64,000 nucleotides of DNA. Origin: a virus. Below the pieces are notes generated by a model, which was not told where the DNA came from, did no database searches, and saw nothing but the letters and a program-made list of their open reading frames with translations. Position numbers and translations under genes: made by a program. Location: IMG/VR virus record IMGVR_UViG_3300009103_000012, positions 1 to 64,000 of that record; one strand, given 5' to 3'. Of the stretch, positions 30,624 through 38,716 are shown in pieces (within the stretch, counting starts at the first letter, position 1; every line of letters begins with the position of its first letter).

Positions 30624-32635
30624 TATTTGCTCCGAATTCCTGCTAACACTTCCCAGCGCGCTGACTCAATTAACATTCCATGACGCCCGAACTTTCTATC
30701 CAGATGGTGGTATACGGTCTTTCGTAACATACCACGAGTGAGTCGAACATTATTTTCTGACGTCACTTTTAACATTTGAGCGGCGATCTGTGGAATTAAC
30801 TCTGAAAGAGAATCAAAATTCTTCTTTGCGAAACGCTTACTCTTCATTAGCGTCTCTTCATGTTCACCACGCCAGATATCAATAGCCGCCTGAACCTCAC
30901 CCTCAATAGCCTTGGCAGCATCTTCTAGAGCGGTATTGACCAAACCCTTTAATCCACCAATACGATCCTTCGCAGTCAGAGATTGTTGAGATGATTTTGA
31001 TAATCCACCCATCCAATTATCTAAGGCTGCTGCAACAGCAACGGCAGGTGGGACTTCTTCAGCTGCAGCTTCTTTAGCGGCTGATTCAAGCTCTGCTTGC
31101 GCAGTCTCTTGTTCTTCCTCAGCTTCCTCTTCAGAGGCCGGAGCACCCTCTTCACCTTCAGCTCCTTCTTCACCCGCTGCAATTGCGATGGCTTTATCTA
31201 GAAGCTCTTGGTCATTCACGTCGGTTGCCCATGCTGTTATTTCTTCCTCGCCCGGTTCCAGGCCGGAGGATTTACCTACGGTTGAAAATGCGGCAATGAC
31301 ATCTTCAAAAGGAATACCCTCTTCTTCCTCAAATAATAGCGTCATTAAGGTACTTTCATGGATTGCAGCTCCGGGACGAGAGTAATGGGCAGCAAAAATC
31401 TTGCTGGCCTCTTCATCACTAAGCATATTCTTTACAAGTTCATCACCACCATCACCCAGGTGTTTGGTACCGAGATCAGCAAGTGCGTCTAAATTCTTAA
31501 AAGTCGATGCAACTTCCTCATCTGCTGCATCATCAGCTTGGTCAGCAACGTCTGCAACTTGTTCAGGTGTCGCGGCATCAGGACCAGCCCCAAACAGCTG
31601 AAGGATCAGAGCTACAATCTGTTGCTGTCTTGGTGATAATGCATCAAGCTTACCCCCAATACCAGCTTCAACTGCGGCGGCATCAGATGGCTCTAAAACT
31701 TTTTGTGCTGAGGCGAGCGTTTCTTTTGCAACGTCAGGATTCTTTTTGAGAACCTCAGCGCCTTGTGCTGCAGCTTTCATATCAGCCTTACCAGATGCTG
31801 CGGCGTCTGCTCCGCCCTGAGCCTGTGCGGCGGCGGCGGATGCTTCGGCTGTCTCTGCACCGATATCTTCTGTCACACCCACAAGCTCTTGCTGCAATGA
31901 CTGAAGGTTTATTGCAGCAAACTCCTCAAAGGGAGAAGACATAATAGCTGCTACCACCATATCATCAGCTACAATATTTCCTGAATCATCACCACCGAAA
32001 AGTTTACCTATAAACCCCATGACCTTCTTAAAGAAGCCACCGCTCTCTGCTTCAGCTTCTTTCGACCCAGCTTCCCATGCCTTATTAAACCAGTCTGGAA
32101 CAACATATGTTTTTTCGACAGCTTTCTTAATATCATCAGGTGTTGGAAAGTCTGGTGCGTCGTCGCCGCCTTCGTCAGCTGCATTAGCGAGATCGCCGAC
32201 TGTTTTCGTTCCATCTTCAACCTTGGACTTACCAATCTCACCCTTCACAGCCTCGATACACTGGATTAGCGCAGCTGCTTCGCCCATTAGATCTTGAACG
32301 GTTTTCGTTATGTTGGCAGCTGCGTCGGCCCGAGCTTTGGGGTCGGCTTTCTCGTCGTACATGGCATCGCCGCCAGTAATTTCAACACCGCCCAGTGCAT
32401 CAACGAGGGCACTCCACTCAGGTGTATCTGGTGTGGCGTCGCCAATCTGGCCAAGAATGGACGTTGCTTGATCTACTGCAGTATTCCACTCTGCCTTATC
32501 TTTATCATCAAGCGCTTCTGTAAGAAGCGTCTCTAACTCACCAGCAGCCAAAAAATGTTCTGCGAATAGATCAACTTGTGTCTTAATAAACGCCTTCGAG
32601 CATTGCTTCGAAAGGTTATGTATAATCCCACTCAT
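30623..32635 (-). CDS. Large Ala-rich scaffold/core-like virion protein
   Basis: 670 residues from ATG 32635 (MSGIIHNLSKQ), nine bases after TTGGAG; an in-frame TTG five codons earlier is less likely. The composition is dominated by Ala, Glu, Asp and Gly with many short helices, suggesting a scaffold, core or packaged internal protein. The C-terminus (VRLTRGMLRKTVYHHLDRKFGRHGMLIESARWEVLAGIRSK) is basic and contains L-I-E|S, a possible maturation cut site. No enzymatic motif. First gene of the virion operon after the nucleotide genes. Confidence 0.6.
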   Translation of the reverse strand: MSGIIHNLSKQCSKAFIKTQVDLFAEHFLAAGELETLLTEALDDKDKAEWNTAVDQATSILGQIGDATPDTPEWSALVDALGGVEITGGDAMYDEKADPKARADAAANITKTVQDLMGEAAALIQCIEAVKGEIGKSKVEDGTKTVGDLANAADEGGDDAPDFPTPDDIKKAVEKTYVVPDWFNKAWEAGSKEAEAESGGFFKKVMGFIGKLFGGDDSGNIVADDMVVAAIMSSPFEEFAAINLQSLQQELVGVTEDIGAETAEASAAAAQAQGGADAAASGKADMKAAAQGAEVLKKNPDVAKETLASAQKVLEPSDAAAVEAGIGGKLDALSPRQQQIVALILQLFGAGPDAATPEQVADVADQADDAADEEVASTFKNLDALADLGTKHLGDGGDELVKNMLSDEEASKIFAAHYSRPGAAIHESTLMTLLFEEEEGIPFEDVIAAFSTVGKSSGLEPGEEEITAWATDVNDQELLDKAIAIAAGEEGAEGEEGAPASEEEAEEEQETAQAELESAAKEAAAEEVPPAVAVAAALDNWMGGLSKSSQQSLTAKDRIGGLKGLVNTALEDAAKAIEGEVQAAIDIWRGEHEETLMKSKRFAKKNFDSLSELIPQIAAQMLKVTSENNVRLTRGMLRKTVYHHLDRKFGRHGMLIESARWEVLAGIRSK

Positions 32636-32672
32636 GTCTTGGAACTCCAATTAATAATATAGCGCTTACAAG

Positions 32673-32690
32673 TAAATATGGAGTAAATAT
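32673..32690 (-). promoter_or_regulatory. Tandem ATATTTAC motifs upstream of the scaffold-like gene
   Basis: Minus strand carries GATATTTACTCCATATTTACTTG, two ATATTTAC copies in a row, about 38 bases before ATG 32635. Same orientation as the virion operon. Confidence 0.45.
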
Positions 32691-32698
32691 CACTGGTG

Positions 32699-33118
32699 CT
32701 ACGTTCTATAGCGCCTAACTGTGACTCCTGCGGACTTAAGTAGGTCAACTCCAGACATATCCCTATATTCTTCGTCAAAAACCACTTCCGAGATCCCGCC
32801 ATTGATCATTGCTTTCGCACACATCTTGCATGGACTAAGAGTCACATACATGATTTTTCTTCCGCGAATATTATAGTCGCACTTCAGCAATGCGTTAATC
32901 TCAGCATGGATCATTCCTGAATTTCCAGGCTCAGTGGACTCCACTTCATTAGGTCCACCAGAATAATTACCGTTATATCCCACGGCAAGAACCTGTGTAT
33001 TCTCCTTTGTCACAATAACGGCACCGACCTGATATCGAGGGTCGTAAGATCTACGAGATATGGAATGGGCAAAGCCCATCCATATCTCATCCCACTCTGG
33101 TCTACCACCCAAGCTCAT
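32699..33118 (-). CDS. dCMP deaminase
   Basis: 139 residues. VGAVIVTKENTQVLAVGYNGN is the typical N-terminal part; HAEINALL (H-A-E) and LSPCKMCAKAM (P-C-x-x-C) form the zinc site. Converts dCMP to dUMP, feeding thymidylate or modified-base synthesis. Extended N-terminus (GFAHSISRRSYDPRYQ) matches phage dCMP deaminases. It overlaps the methyltransferase by 17 bases. Confidence 0.9.
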   Translation of the reverse strand: MSLGGRPEWDEIWMGFAHSISRRSYDPRYQVGAVIVTKENTQVLAVGYNGNYSGGPNEVESTEPGNSGMIHAEINALLKCDYNIRGRKIMYVTLSPCKMCAKAMINGGISEVVFDEEYRDMSGVDLLKSAGVTVRRYRT

Positions 33119-33695
33119 TCAAATACCTCTTAAGATTTTCACAACTTTCAACCTCATCACCCCAAGCAGACCAGCCTGGATTCTGATGTCTTGCAAAAAG
33201 CTCCACCTTACTTTGGTCCGGAAACATCTGCTCAATTCGAGCTCGTACTTCATCTGGCTTCTTACTATGCTCTTCGCGGAGGTGCTCAAGATATTGTCTT
33301 ATATTTCTCGCGCCACGGGGACGAGGAATCTTTCCATTCTTCCCAACAAGACAAAGCTCACACTGGGACATTGTATAAAAGCCGGGATTGACTCGCATTT
33401 TATTCCATACAAACCCAACGGTCGCATATTTCAAACCCCAACTTTTTAGAAGCTCGATGCCTTGATCAAGATGAGGATTTGTCACCCACATAAATACCAA
33501 CGCATCCTCATTCATGAGTTTTTGCATTGGAAACTGCTTTAGCTGCTTTAGCTTGAGTGTACCATAATGCTTGCGAGCGCCACCTGTATCACCCATTCCA
33601 GGCTTACTATGTTGGAGCTGGCCTTTGTAATCCCATGGTGGATCAAGGTAGACAATGTCATACCTCGGACTCGGCTGTGTCAAAAAGTTCTTCAA
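33102..33695 (-). CDS. MT-A70-family N6-adenine methyltransferase
   Basis: 197 residues from TTG 33695, seven bases after AAGGAG; the ATG at 33779 would overlap the DHH gene by 120 bases. YDIVYLDPPWDY is the D-P-P-W catalytic motif of MT-A70/Ime4-type methylases; a S-adenosylmethionine pocket is expected further on (VFMWVTNPHLDQGIELLKSWG). It probably methylates adenine in phage DNA, protecting against host restriction. Lies in the modification gene run. Confidence 0.85.
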   Translation of the reverse strand: MKNFLTQPSPRYDIVYLDPPWDYKGQLQHSKPGMGDTGGARKHYGTLKLKQLKQFPMQKLMNEDALVFMWVTNPHLDQGIELLKSWGLKYATVGFVWNKMRVNPGFYTMSQCELCLVGKNGKIPRPRGARNIRQYLEHLREEHSKKPDEVRARIEQMFPDQSKVELFARHQNPGWSAWGDEVESCENLKRYLNELGW

Positions 33696-34512
33696 TGTGT
33701 TTCTCCTTAGGTAAAGTAAATCCCGCTGCTTTCTTGTGACCGCCGCCGCCAAATTGCTTTGCAATCTCAGAAACATCAACGCTATCGTGAAAAGCCCTTA
33801 AGCTAACCTTCGTTATTTCATCTTCATGATCCCAATACCAGATCATTGCAAAATCACAATCAGGGGCTAAACGAGCACCAATCTCGGACATCCAGTGAGA
33901 TGCATTTACTACCAGCACCTCTTTTCCGCCCATCTTACGAGGTTGCGCTTTTTCACAAACTTTTTTGACAACCGTCTTGCTGTATGCAAGAATGTAAGAT
34001 CCGCGCTTACACGCATCGTCAAAAACAGAATCATCTTCGAACTTCTCGAACTCCTCAAATTCAAACGGCACCATATCAAATGCTGCGCTGAACTCTTTGG
34101 AATATTCAAGTTTCCACTCCCAGAGATCGCGATCCTGGATATACTTTATGAACTTTGGCGGCTCTTTCCCTGGATGGAAATATTCCCATGCAAGCATCGC
34201 ACCGCTCTTCGTCATATCAAACCGAGTATTTGAGATATCGTGAAGCTCGACCATGGCTGATTTGTGGTGATCAATGATCAGTAGATTTTTAGCTTTCTTT
34301 ATCATCTTCTTGATCGTTGACTTACCCCAAGAAAAATCAAGAATTACAACGTTTTTTCCTTTTACATCTGGAGGAGTGGTACCATGCTTACATGCATAAT
34401 ATTCTGCTCGATTTCCAAGTTGTTTCCAAGCAGAGTAAGCTGCGCCGAAACCGTCTGTGCAGTCTGCATGATAAATCACTACGTTAACCGAATTTGGGTC
34501 CATTGAACTCAT
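33658..34512 (-). CDS. DHH/DHHA1 phosphoesterase
   Basis: 284 residues. IYHADCTDGFGAAYSAW, then ILDFSWGKS and LLIIDHHKSAM (D-H-H), then the C-terminal DHHA1 signature GGGGHKKAAGF. Family members are nano-RNases, pAp phosphatases or cyclic-dinucleotide phosphodiesterases, so it may clear signalling molecules such as c-di-nucleotides or short RNAs. Substrate cannot be settled here. An anti-defence role is an attractive inference. Confidence 0.85.
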   Translation of the reverse strand: MSSMDPNSVNVVIYHADCTDGFGAAYSAWKQLGNRAEYYACKHGTTPPDVKGKNVVILDFSWGKSTIKKMIKKAKNLLIIDHHKSAMVELHDISNTRFDMTKSGAMLAWEYFHPGKEPPKFIKYIQDRDLWEWKLEYSKEFSAAFDMVPFEFEEFEKFEDDSVFDDACKRGSYILAYSKTVVKKVCEKAQPRKMGGKEVLVVNASHWMSEIGARLAPDCDFAMIWYWDHEDEITKVSLRAFHDSVDVSEIAKQFGGGGHKKAAGFTLPKEKHIEELFDTAESEV

Positions 34513-34532
34513 AGTATTCCCGGGATAGATTT

Positions 34533-34973
34533 TTAATTATCATTTTCTTTGTTCGGGTGCACAAAAACATACTTTCCACTTTCATCAACTTCACGCCCAT
34601 AATCGTCTTCCAACCGAACAGGAGAGGAAGAATCAGTACCTGAAGAAATTTCAAAAACAACACTGTCATCCATTGCTGTCAATCGATACGCACACCCTGC
34701 TTGAACATTTATTATTTCACCAGGTCCCAACGTTACAACTCGAGCAGGATAAAGCACATGATCTAAGAAGTGTCTTTCATCTGCAATTTCAGCACTGATC
34801 AGACCACTCTGAACATATAAGACTTCTTGTTTCGATCTGTGAAATTTTAAGCTTGTCCGATGACCTGCTCTCAAATGAATTTCTTTGCCGTGGAAAATAC
34901 CATTCCACTGGATCTCATAACCCCATGGCTTCTTTGTCGCTGATGATCTTCCTGGCCAAATGCACCTATTCAT
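34533..34973 (-). CDS. Cupin-fold sugar-nucleotide-type protein
   Basis: 146 residues from ATG 34973 (TAATG overlap with the epimerase stop). WGYEIQWNGIFHGKEIHLRAGHRTSLKFHRSKQEVLYVQSG is the type II mannose-6-phosphate isomerase/cupin strand set with His ligands (AGHRTSLKFH) and Glu. Such cupins isomerise or epimerise sugar phosphates or nucleotide sugars. The sugar is unknown. Part of the glycan gene run. Confidence 0.7.
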   Translation of the reverse strand: MNRCIWPGRSSATKKPWGYEIQWNGIFHGKEIHLRAGHRTSLKFHRSKQEVLYVQSGLISAEIADERHFLDHVLYPARVVTLGPGEIINVQAGCAYRLTAMDDSVVFEISSGTDSSSPVRLEDDYGREVDESGKYVFVHPNKENDN

Positions 34974-35977
34974 TAATCGATTAGCTCCCACCATTGAAGC
35001 GTTTTTCTTAGCCCATCCCAAAATTGCTTACGGGGATGCCAGCCAAGATCTTCGCTAATCTTATTTATACAGCCCAATGTATGCTTAACATCACCTGCCC
35101 TCTCTGGAGCATGAGTAATGGTTAGGTCAGGAAAATACTCTTCCAGCACTCCTAAAATCTGATTATTCGATACCGACGCACCAGTAGCGACATTATACAT
35201 CTGAAACCCTAAATACGCAGGGTGGTCGGCTGCGGCAATCATGGCTTGAGCAACGTCTTTAACATAAATCATATCTCTCGTCTGCTCACCGTCTCCATCA
35301 CTTCGAAGAGGGTCACCATTCTTTATACGAGCACACCATGCTGCAACAGCAGTAGAATATGGAGAATCTCCCAGTTGGCCTGGACCGTATACATTAAAGA
35401 ATCTTAACGCAACAAAATCCATCCCGTAGAGTGTAGTATACATCTCAGCGAATTGCTCAACCACAAGCTTTTGTAATCCGTAAGGAGACGTAGGATCCTC
35501 CGCTTCTTCTTCTGTCGTTGGTAAACTGGCAACCTCCCCGTAACAAGCAGACGATGATGCAAATACAAATCGTTCTATCTTGTTAATCGCGGCGGACATT
35601 AATTCAATTGTCTTCTGAACATTTGTGTGGGTCGTTAATGCTGGATATTTAACAGAATATTCAACTCGTGGATTCGCAGCGAGGTGAAAAATCACGTCAT
35701 AATCGCCGGCGGCGACACGAGACAAAATCTGTCCTGCTGCAAAATCAGCCGTGATAACTAGAAGCTCGCCAGCCAATGGAATACCGGCTTGCTCATCATA
35801 CAGGTGAAGCATTCCTTCTGTAACTGTACGATGTCGCATACCCTCCAAAGTGGAAAGATCACCATTCGAGAGATCATCGACACCCTCAACATACCACCCA
35901 GCTTCTACAAGCTGACGTGTCACATGGCTTCCTATAAAACCGCAACACCCCGTCACTAGTGCTTTACGTAAACGCAC
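34973..35977 (-). CDS. NAD-dependent sugar epimerase/dehydratase
   Basis: 334 residues from GTG 35977, placed five bases after GGAGG; an in-frame TTG four codons earlier is less likely. KALVTGCCGFIGSHV is the Rossmann G-x-x-G-x-x-G; SSSACYGE and SPYGLQKLVVEQ hold the S...Y-x-x-x-K site. NVYGPGQ and RDMIYVKDVAQAM are typical of GalE/UDP-sugar epimerases. It probably makes UDP-galactose or a related nucleotide sugar, a substrate for the mutase at 37586-38716. Confidence 0.85.
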   Translation of the reverse strand: MRLRKALVTGCCGFIGSHVTRQLVEAGWYVEGVDDLSNGDLSTLEGMRHRTVTEGMLHLYDEQAGIPLAGELLVITADFAAGQILSRVAAGDYDVIFHLAANPRVEYSVKYPALTTHTNVQKTIELMSAAINKIERFVFASSSACYGEVASLPTTEEEAEDPTSPYGLQKLVVEQFAEMYTTLYGMDFVALRFFNVYGPGQLGDSPYSTAVAAWCARIKNGDPLRSDGDGEQTRDMIYVKDVAQAMIAAADHPAYLGFQMYNVATGASVSNNQILGVLEEYFPDLTITHAPERAGDVKHTLGCINKISEDLGWHPRKQFWDGLRKTLQWWELID

Positions 35978-35993
35978 AAAATCCTCCAATTCT

Positions 35994-36518
35994 CTAAATG
36001 TTAATTCCTAAAAATATTTTAATCTTTTTGATCTGATTGTTCAAATCCATATCATCAGTTTCTAAAATAAAGCATTCACAGGCTGTCGTTTCTACAAAGG
36101 CTCTATACAGCTTATCAAGCTTTTCCAGCATTTCTTTCGGCAGGTCATTAGGGTATTGATCATCAATGAGCCCCGAATAATCTTGTCGTAAACAAATAAT
36201 AAATTTACCCGCTGCCTCGGAAAAATTCACGTCCATCCAAGATATCGCAGACATATCTGTCTCTCTTTCAAACGCTTCTGCGTATACAAGTTCGCAAGGG
36301 TAAAAGCGATCAAGGATAACTTTCGCGTCGGTTTGCCTCATAAAGTCCATAAGAAATGGACCACCATAACGTAAAAGATTGAGAAAATAATCGGGTCTAT
36401 CTAACTCCGTTTCCCACTCTCCAGAATTCTTAAATACAGGAATTCCGGTCTGTCGAGACAACTCAGCAGCAATATTGGATTTTCCGGTCATATCAGGACC
36501 GATGAACGCAATTTTCAT
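35994..36518 (-). CDS. P-loop deoxynucleoside-monophosphate-kinase-like protein
   Basis: 174 residues. MKIAFIGPDMTGKSNIAAEL is a Walker A close to G-x-D-x-x-G-K-(S/T) of thymidylate kinases; VILDRFYPCELVYA (D-R-F) is the TMK-type substrate motif, and FIICLRQDYSG resembles the lid. Could phosphorylate dTMP or a hydroxymethylated dNMP, as T4 gp1 does; the setting between glycosyltransferase and epimerase favours a modified nucleotide. Specificity undetermined. Confidence 0.7.
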   Translation of the reverse strand: MKIAFIGPDMTGKSNIAAELSRQTGIPVFKNSGEWETELDRPDYFLNLLRYGGPFLMDFMRQTDAKVILDRFYPCELVYAEAFERETDMSAISWMDVNFSEAAGKFIICLRQDYSGLIDDQYPNDLPKEMLEKLDKLYRAFVETTACECFILETDDMDLNNQIKKIKIFLGINI

Positions 36519-37570
36519 ACCCGATAATCCCCCAGGATGTGCTCGAGAAGATCAGTCCTATATTCAGGCCTTGGATCGATTACAGTCCTCAGAGCTTCCT
36601 CCTGGGCGTCGACAAGCGCCTTCCTCTCATTCGCAGATAAAGTCGCAATCCACTTCACTTTCTTAACAACATCCTCTGTTGTTTCAACAAGCAATGACTT
36701 GTCGGCTAATCCAACAGGTACAGCATGCTGAAACTCAATTGGAACCAAAGCTGGTACGTTACTCTTAATCGCTTCAAAGAAGCGACCCGTAATATTTCCA
36801 TAGGGAGTATAAGCCGGCTTCGTAATATGAGTCACAGTAATGGAAGAGTTTAGAACACCAAAAATATCCTTGTAGGCTAGACGAGGTCCAAATGCAACAT
36901 TCGGTGTCTGCGCAAGCAGCTCCGCTGGGTCTATTCGCTCAGGTGATTTGTTCAGCCAATTTCCGTAAATCATTGTCTGGACACCTTGCTCGCGCAACGC
37001 AGCGCTTGGGCCAGTGTAATACTTCGCAAAAGGCTGCTCACGTTCGTAGTTGTTACCAACGTATGTATAATTGTAAGAATACTCAATGGGCTCAAAATAT
37101 CGCTTCATGTAATTGCACCAGGGGATTGTAATCCGCTTTCGTGTTTGGTGCTGGGGTGCTACACATGCATCAGCAAGAATTGCATTCGGCCAACGATTCT
37201 CTTCTTGCGGTGTCATTTTAAGATCACCGTCTACAATCACTATGGGGATTCCTTGCTCATGGTAATAGTCAAGAACCTGACATTGACGCTGATAGTCAGA
37301 CTCTTCTGGATTTTCGCCGCTGTTCTTCCACGTAGGCCATCTCCATTCTACATAAAGAATATCGCCATCAGGGAAGCCGGTGTCATCATACTCTACACCA
37401 GGGTATTGTTCATCATCCCTCATTTTCTGAAGCTGGATTGGTGTATGGCCACGCTTAAGTAATTCATTGACCCAATCTACACGGTTTCCACGCTCTCCAT
37501 CTGGTGTGTTAACAATGCTATTCTTTTCAAGGGGTGTAATAAACCCCCAAAAACTATACAAAACCCTCAT
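36515..37570 (-). CDS. GT-B-type glycosyltransferase
   Basis: 351 residues. C-terminal half shows GNITGRFFEAIKSNVPALVPIEFQHA, the E-A-I-x-x-x-x-P-A-L acceptor of GT-B nucleotide-sugar transferases; N-terminus (MRVLYSFWGFITPLEKNSIV) is a Rossmann strand and loop. Conserved Trp/Asp-rich segments (ILYVEWRWPTWKN) are unusual. Might glycosylate hydroxymethylated bases in DNA, or a phage surface. Coupled by ATGA to the kinase-like gene. Confidence 0.75.
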   Translation of the reverse strand: MRVLYSFWGFITPLEKNSIVNTPDGERGNRVDWVNELLKRGHTPIQLQKMRDDEQYPGVEYDDTGFPDGDILYVEWRWPTWKNSGENPEESDYQRQCQVLDYYHEQGIPIVIVDGDLKMTPQEENRWPNAILADACVAPQHQTRKRITIPWCNYMKRYFEPIEYSYNYTYVGNNYEREQPFAKYYTGPSAALREQGVQTMIYGNWLNKSPERIDPAELLAQTPNVAFGPRLAYKDIFGVLNSSITVTHITKPAYTPYGNITGRFFEAIKSNVPALVPIEFQHAVPVGLADKSLLVETTEDVVKKVKWIATLSANERKALVDAQEEALRTVIDPRPEYRTDLLEHILGDYRV

Positions 37571-37585
37571 TTTTTCTCCTTAATA

Positions 37586-38716
37586 TTAACCATTATATGT
37601 CGGGGTGTTACGTTTTTCAAGCTCACGTTTAGCTTTTACAAGTGCTGAACCGATAACTTGATGCATATCGTAGTATTTATACTCCGCCAATCTCCCACCA
37701 AAAATAACTCCCGATTCTTCATGAGCCATAGCAGCATACTTCTTATACATCGATGTATTCTTCTCATTATTGATAGGGTAATAAGGCGTCTTACCGCGCT
37801 TATACTCATCAGAATACTCACGTGTGATTATCGTATTTGGAATCTTGTTGGCTGTCTCTGGTAAAAAGTGTTTATGCTCAACAATCCGAGTATATGGAAT
37901 TTCAGGATGAGTGTAGTTTATGACCGCATTTCCCTGGAAATCTCCCTCAAGCTCCTCATGCTCAAAGCGAAGTGTCCTATATTCTAGCTCGCCAAACTGA
38001 TATCCGAAATACTCATCAATCTTACCAGTGAATACAACTTTGTCAGCAAGGCTGTTCAACTCATCTTTATTCATAAAATAATCAACACCTGTCCGGACCT
38101 CAATTCCTTCCAGCATATTCGCAACCATTTGTGTGTATCCCTCCTTGGGGATCCCCTGATACTTGTCGAAGAAATAGTTTTCTTCAAAAACCATACGAAT
38201 AGGAAGCCGTTTAATGATGGAGGCGGGTAGCTCTCTTGGGTCACGCTGCCATTGCTTCATCGTGTAACCCTTGATAAAAGTCTCATAGACCTCACGCCCC
38301 ACTTGGGAAAGAATCCAGTCTTCAAGATTATCAGGGTTCTCACATGGGATTCGAACTTCTTCTAGCTTTGCTTCTGCTTCGGCCGGAGTCATGACTCCCC
38401 ACAACTGATGGAGCGTCATCAAATTAATAGGAAACGAGAAAATACGGTCATTATAGCGGATCTTTGGCTTGTTAATATAATTGTTAAAAGTCGCAAATCG
38501 ATTAACATAATCCCAAATACGATCATTGCTCGTATGAAAAATATGCGCCCCATACACGTGGACATCTACCCCATTTCGCTTTTCTGAATAAACGTTTCCA
38601 GCGATGTGGTTTCGTTTGTCTATTACAAGACATCGATATCCTGCATCTGTCATTTCTCTGGCAAATGTAGACCCAAATATTCCTGAACCGACAATTAGAT
38701 AATCGTACTTACTCAC
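37586..38716 (-). CDS. glf: UDP-galactopyranose mutase
   Basis: 376 residues, the family's usual length. YDYLIVGSGIFGSTFAREM is the FAD-binding G-x-G-x-x-G; RNHIAGNVYSE, YGAHIFHTSND (catalytic loop), GYTMKQWQRDP and RTLRFEHEE are family blocks. Interconverts UDP-galactopyranose and UDP-galactofuranose, flavin-dependent. A phage-borne copy suggests galactofuranose on DNA or surface glycans. Start overlaps the ThyA-like stop by ATGA. Confidence 0.95.
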   Translation of the reverse strand: MSKYDYLIVGSGIFGSTFAREMTDAGYRCLVIDKRNHIAGNVYSEKRNGVDVHVYGAHIFHTSNDRIWDYVNRFATFNNYINKPKIRYNDRIFSFPINLMTLHQLWGVMTPAEAEAKLEEVRIPCENPDNLEDWILSQVGREVYETFIKGYTMKQWQRDPRELPASIIKRLPIRMVFEENYFFDKYQGIPKEGYTQMVANMLEGIEVRTGVDYFMNKDELNSLADKVVFTGKIDEYFGYQFGELEYRTLRFEHEELEGDFQGNAVINYTHPEIPYTRIVEHKHFLPETANKIPNTIITREYSDEYKRGKTPYYPINNEKNTSMYKKYAAMAHEESGVIFGGRLAEYKYYDMHQVIGSALVKAKRELEKRNTPTYNG

